The notes under the pieces: model-generated | The model's input: the letters and a program-made list of their open reading frames with translations, nothing else | Databases searched by the model: none | What the model was told of the DNA's origin: nothing | Assembly: GCA_027483425.1 (NCBI GenBank) | Contig: JAIXUR010000309.1 | Coordinates: 1-6,377, forward strand | DNA: 6,377 bases | Direction: 5' to 3' | Source of the DNA: Cyanobacteriota bacterium | Lineage (GTDB): Bacteria; Cyanobacteriota; Cyanobacteriia; Phormidesmidales; Phormidesmidaceae | Translations under genes and position numbers: made by a program | In this document: in pieces, positions 5,589 to 6,377 of the stretch | How the letters are laid out: every line of letters starts with the position of its first letter | Numbering within the stretch: the stretch's first letter is position 1

Positions 5589-6377
5589 GACAAATTCACT
5601 CCATGGCGCTGGGCCTGGGCCTGCAAAATGGCGCTGACCATCTCCGTCAGGGTTTCGGCAACGTCCTCCGCACCCGAACCAACACCGTTGTGGACGAGAT
5701 CTAGGGCGAGATCTGGGGCCAAATCTGACAGGGCGACATCCAGGCTGGGGACATGGCCCAGATCCGGGGTCGAGAACGCCGCTGCCACCGGGCCTACAGC
5801 GGCGGGAGTTGACACCAAACCTCGATGCACCGCTGTAACGGCATCCCGATCTCCCGCCCCTGGCGCAGTTCCAGAGTAGAGGGCGGCCAGCCCAGCCAGA
5901 TCGAGCTTGGATGCCGGGGGAGATGGAGGAGTGGAGGAGAGTAATCCAGGGGCAGGGGCGATGGCTGGAGAGGGCGATTCGCCTGCCGCCCTAGCCCCAT
6001 TCGACGACCTGGCTAAGTCTGGGGAAGGTCGCAGATTGCGCTCCCCTGCCGTCGCCCCGTCACCGGTCAAAATCTCCGCCGTCAGCCGACCAATCTCCGC
6101 CAGTGCCCCTAGGGGAGCGATCGCCCCACGGCGGGCGGCGGGCCAAAAATAGGGCTGGGGAACACTCGCAGCCCCTGGAGTTGGAGATTGGCCTGAAGCG
6201 AGACTAGGGGTAGGGCTGGAGGCGGTTGTGGGGTATAAGGTGCCAGCAGCGGCCCCCCCTGGGGAACGACTGGGGACAGTGGGGTCTGGCTCTGCCGCCA
6301 AACTCACCCCAGGGCGACGCTCAGCCAGATCGGGATCAAGCCGTGGTCGGGAGGGAGGTGGGGCCACAAGGTCTCCC
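5585..6377 (-). CDS. Pro/Ala/Ser-rich, largely disordered protein of unknown function (5' end uncertain, possibly partial)
   Basis: I do not recognise this protein. The frame is open to the right window edge. An in-window GTG at 6367-6365 gives 260 residues and has a GGGAG five bases upstream, so it could be the true start; equally the gene may continue beyond the window (upstream codons read Gly-Asp-Leu). Numbering from that GTG, residues 1-70 and 105-152 are rich in Pro, Ala, Ser and Gly and should be disordered. Two islands look foldable: residues 73-101 (YFWPAARRG followed by an Ala/Leu/Ile helix) and a C-terminal part, about 154-255, ending in an amphipathic helix at 232-251 (AEDVAETLTEMVSAILQ). 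There is no cysteine, signal peptide or membrane segment. Its TGA overlaps the next gene's ATG (ATGA), so the two are probably translationally coupled. A linker or docking role in a multi-protein structure is inference only. Confidence 0.75.
   Translation of the reverse strand, partial: GDLVAPPPSRPRLDPDLAERRPGVSLAAEPDPTVPSRSPGGAAAGTLYPTTASSPTPSLASGQSPTPGAASVPQPYFWPAARRGAIAPLGALAEIGRLTAEILTGDGATAGERNLRPSPDLARSSNGARAAGESPSPAIAPAPGLLSSTPPSPPASKLDLAGLAALYSGTAPGAGDRDAVTAVHRGLVSTPAAVGPVAAAFSTPDLGHVPSLDVALSDLAPDLALDLVHNGVGSGAEDVAETLTEMVSAILQAQAQRHGVNLS
5596..5602 (-). promoter_or_regulatory. Ribosome binding site for the hub-like gene
   Basis: GGAGTGA lies seven bases before the ATG at 5588-5586 and inside the last codons of the upstream gene. 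It fits the Shine-Dalgarno core and fixes the start of the 203-residue protein. Confidence 0.6.
6117..6124. repeat. HIP1 octamer GCGATCGC
   Basis: Perfect copy in the Pro-rich gene (Gly-Ala-Ile-Ala-Pro), in its central foldable island. Confidence 0.9.

Noticed and set aside
1..6377. Promoters, terminators, RNA genes, CRISPR or insertion sequences
   Set aside because: All bases but a few lie inside coding frames, junctions are overlapping or nearly so, and I found no hairpin plus T-run, tRNA-like fold, spaced direct repeats or terminal inverted repeats.

Overview
The window is a dense block of four adjacent genes, all on the minus strand, from what is most likely a filamentous, fairly GC-rich cyanobacterium. 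The main support for that origin is six perfect copies of the cyanobacterial HIP1 octamer GCGATCGC in 6.4 kb, about one per kb. There are no RNA genes, mobile elements, CRISPR arrays or gene-free stretches over 300 bases. All junctions are overlaps or a gap of a few bases, so no internal promoter or terminator is visible and the block looks like the middle of one operon.

In transcription order (right to left): (A) 6377-5585, a Pro/Ala/Ser-rich, mostly disordered protein, possibly cut by the right window edge. (B) 5588-4977, a 203-residue protein whose first ~118 residues resemble the small phage tail/baseplate-hub fold seen at the N-terminus of phage DNA-circularisation (Mu gpN-like) proteins, followed by seven prolines and a helical tail. 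(C) 4973-1572, a 1133-residue all-helical protein built largely from a degenerate 23-residue repeat, with no cysteine and no lysine in its first 506 residues. (D) 1572-1, the first 524 codons of a multidomain protein: an N-terminal carboxypeptidase-regulatory-like beta-sandwich, an Asp-rich C2-like segment, then an NHL-type beta-propeller cut by the left edge. This last gene has no stop codon in the window.

The set (hub-like protein, very long helical protein, propeller protein, Pro-rich linker protein, tight translational coupling, one cysteine in about 2120 residues) reads as a structural module. The best guess is an accessory or baseplate part of a phage-tail-like particle such as an extracellular or thylakoid-associated contractile injection system. 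No sheath, tube, baseplate J or AAA+ gene lies in the window, so this is an inference from one domain resemblance plus context. The 23-residue repeat protein is not one I recognise and is the most novel object here.
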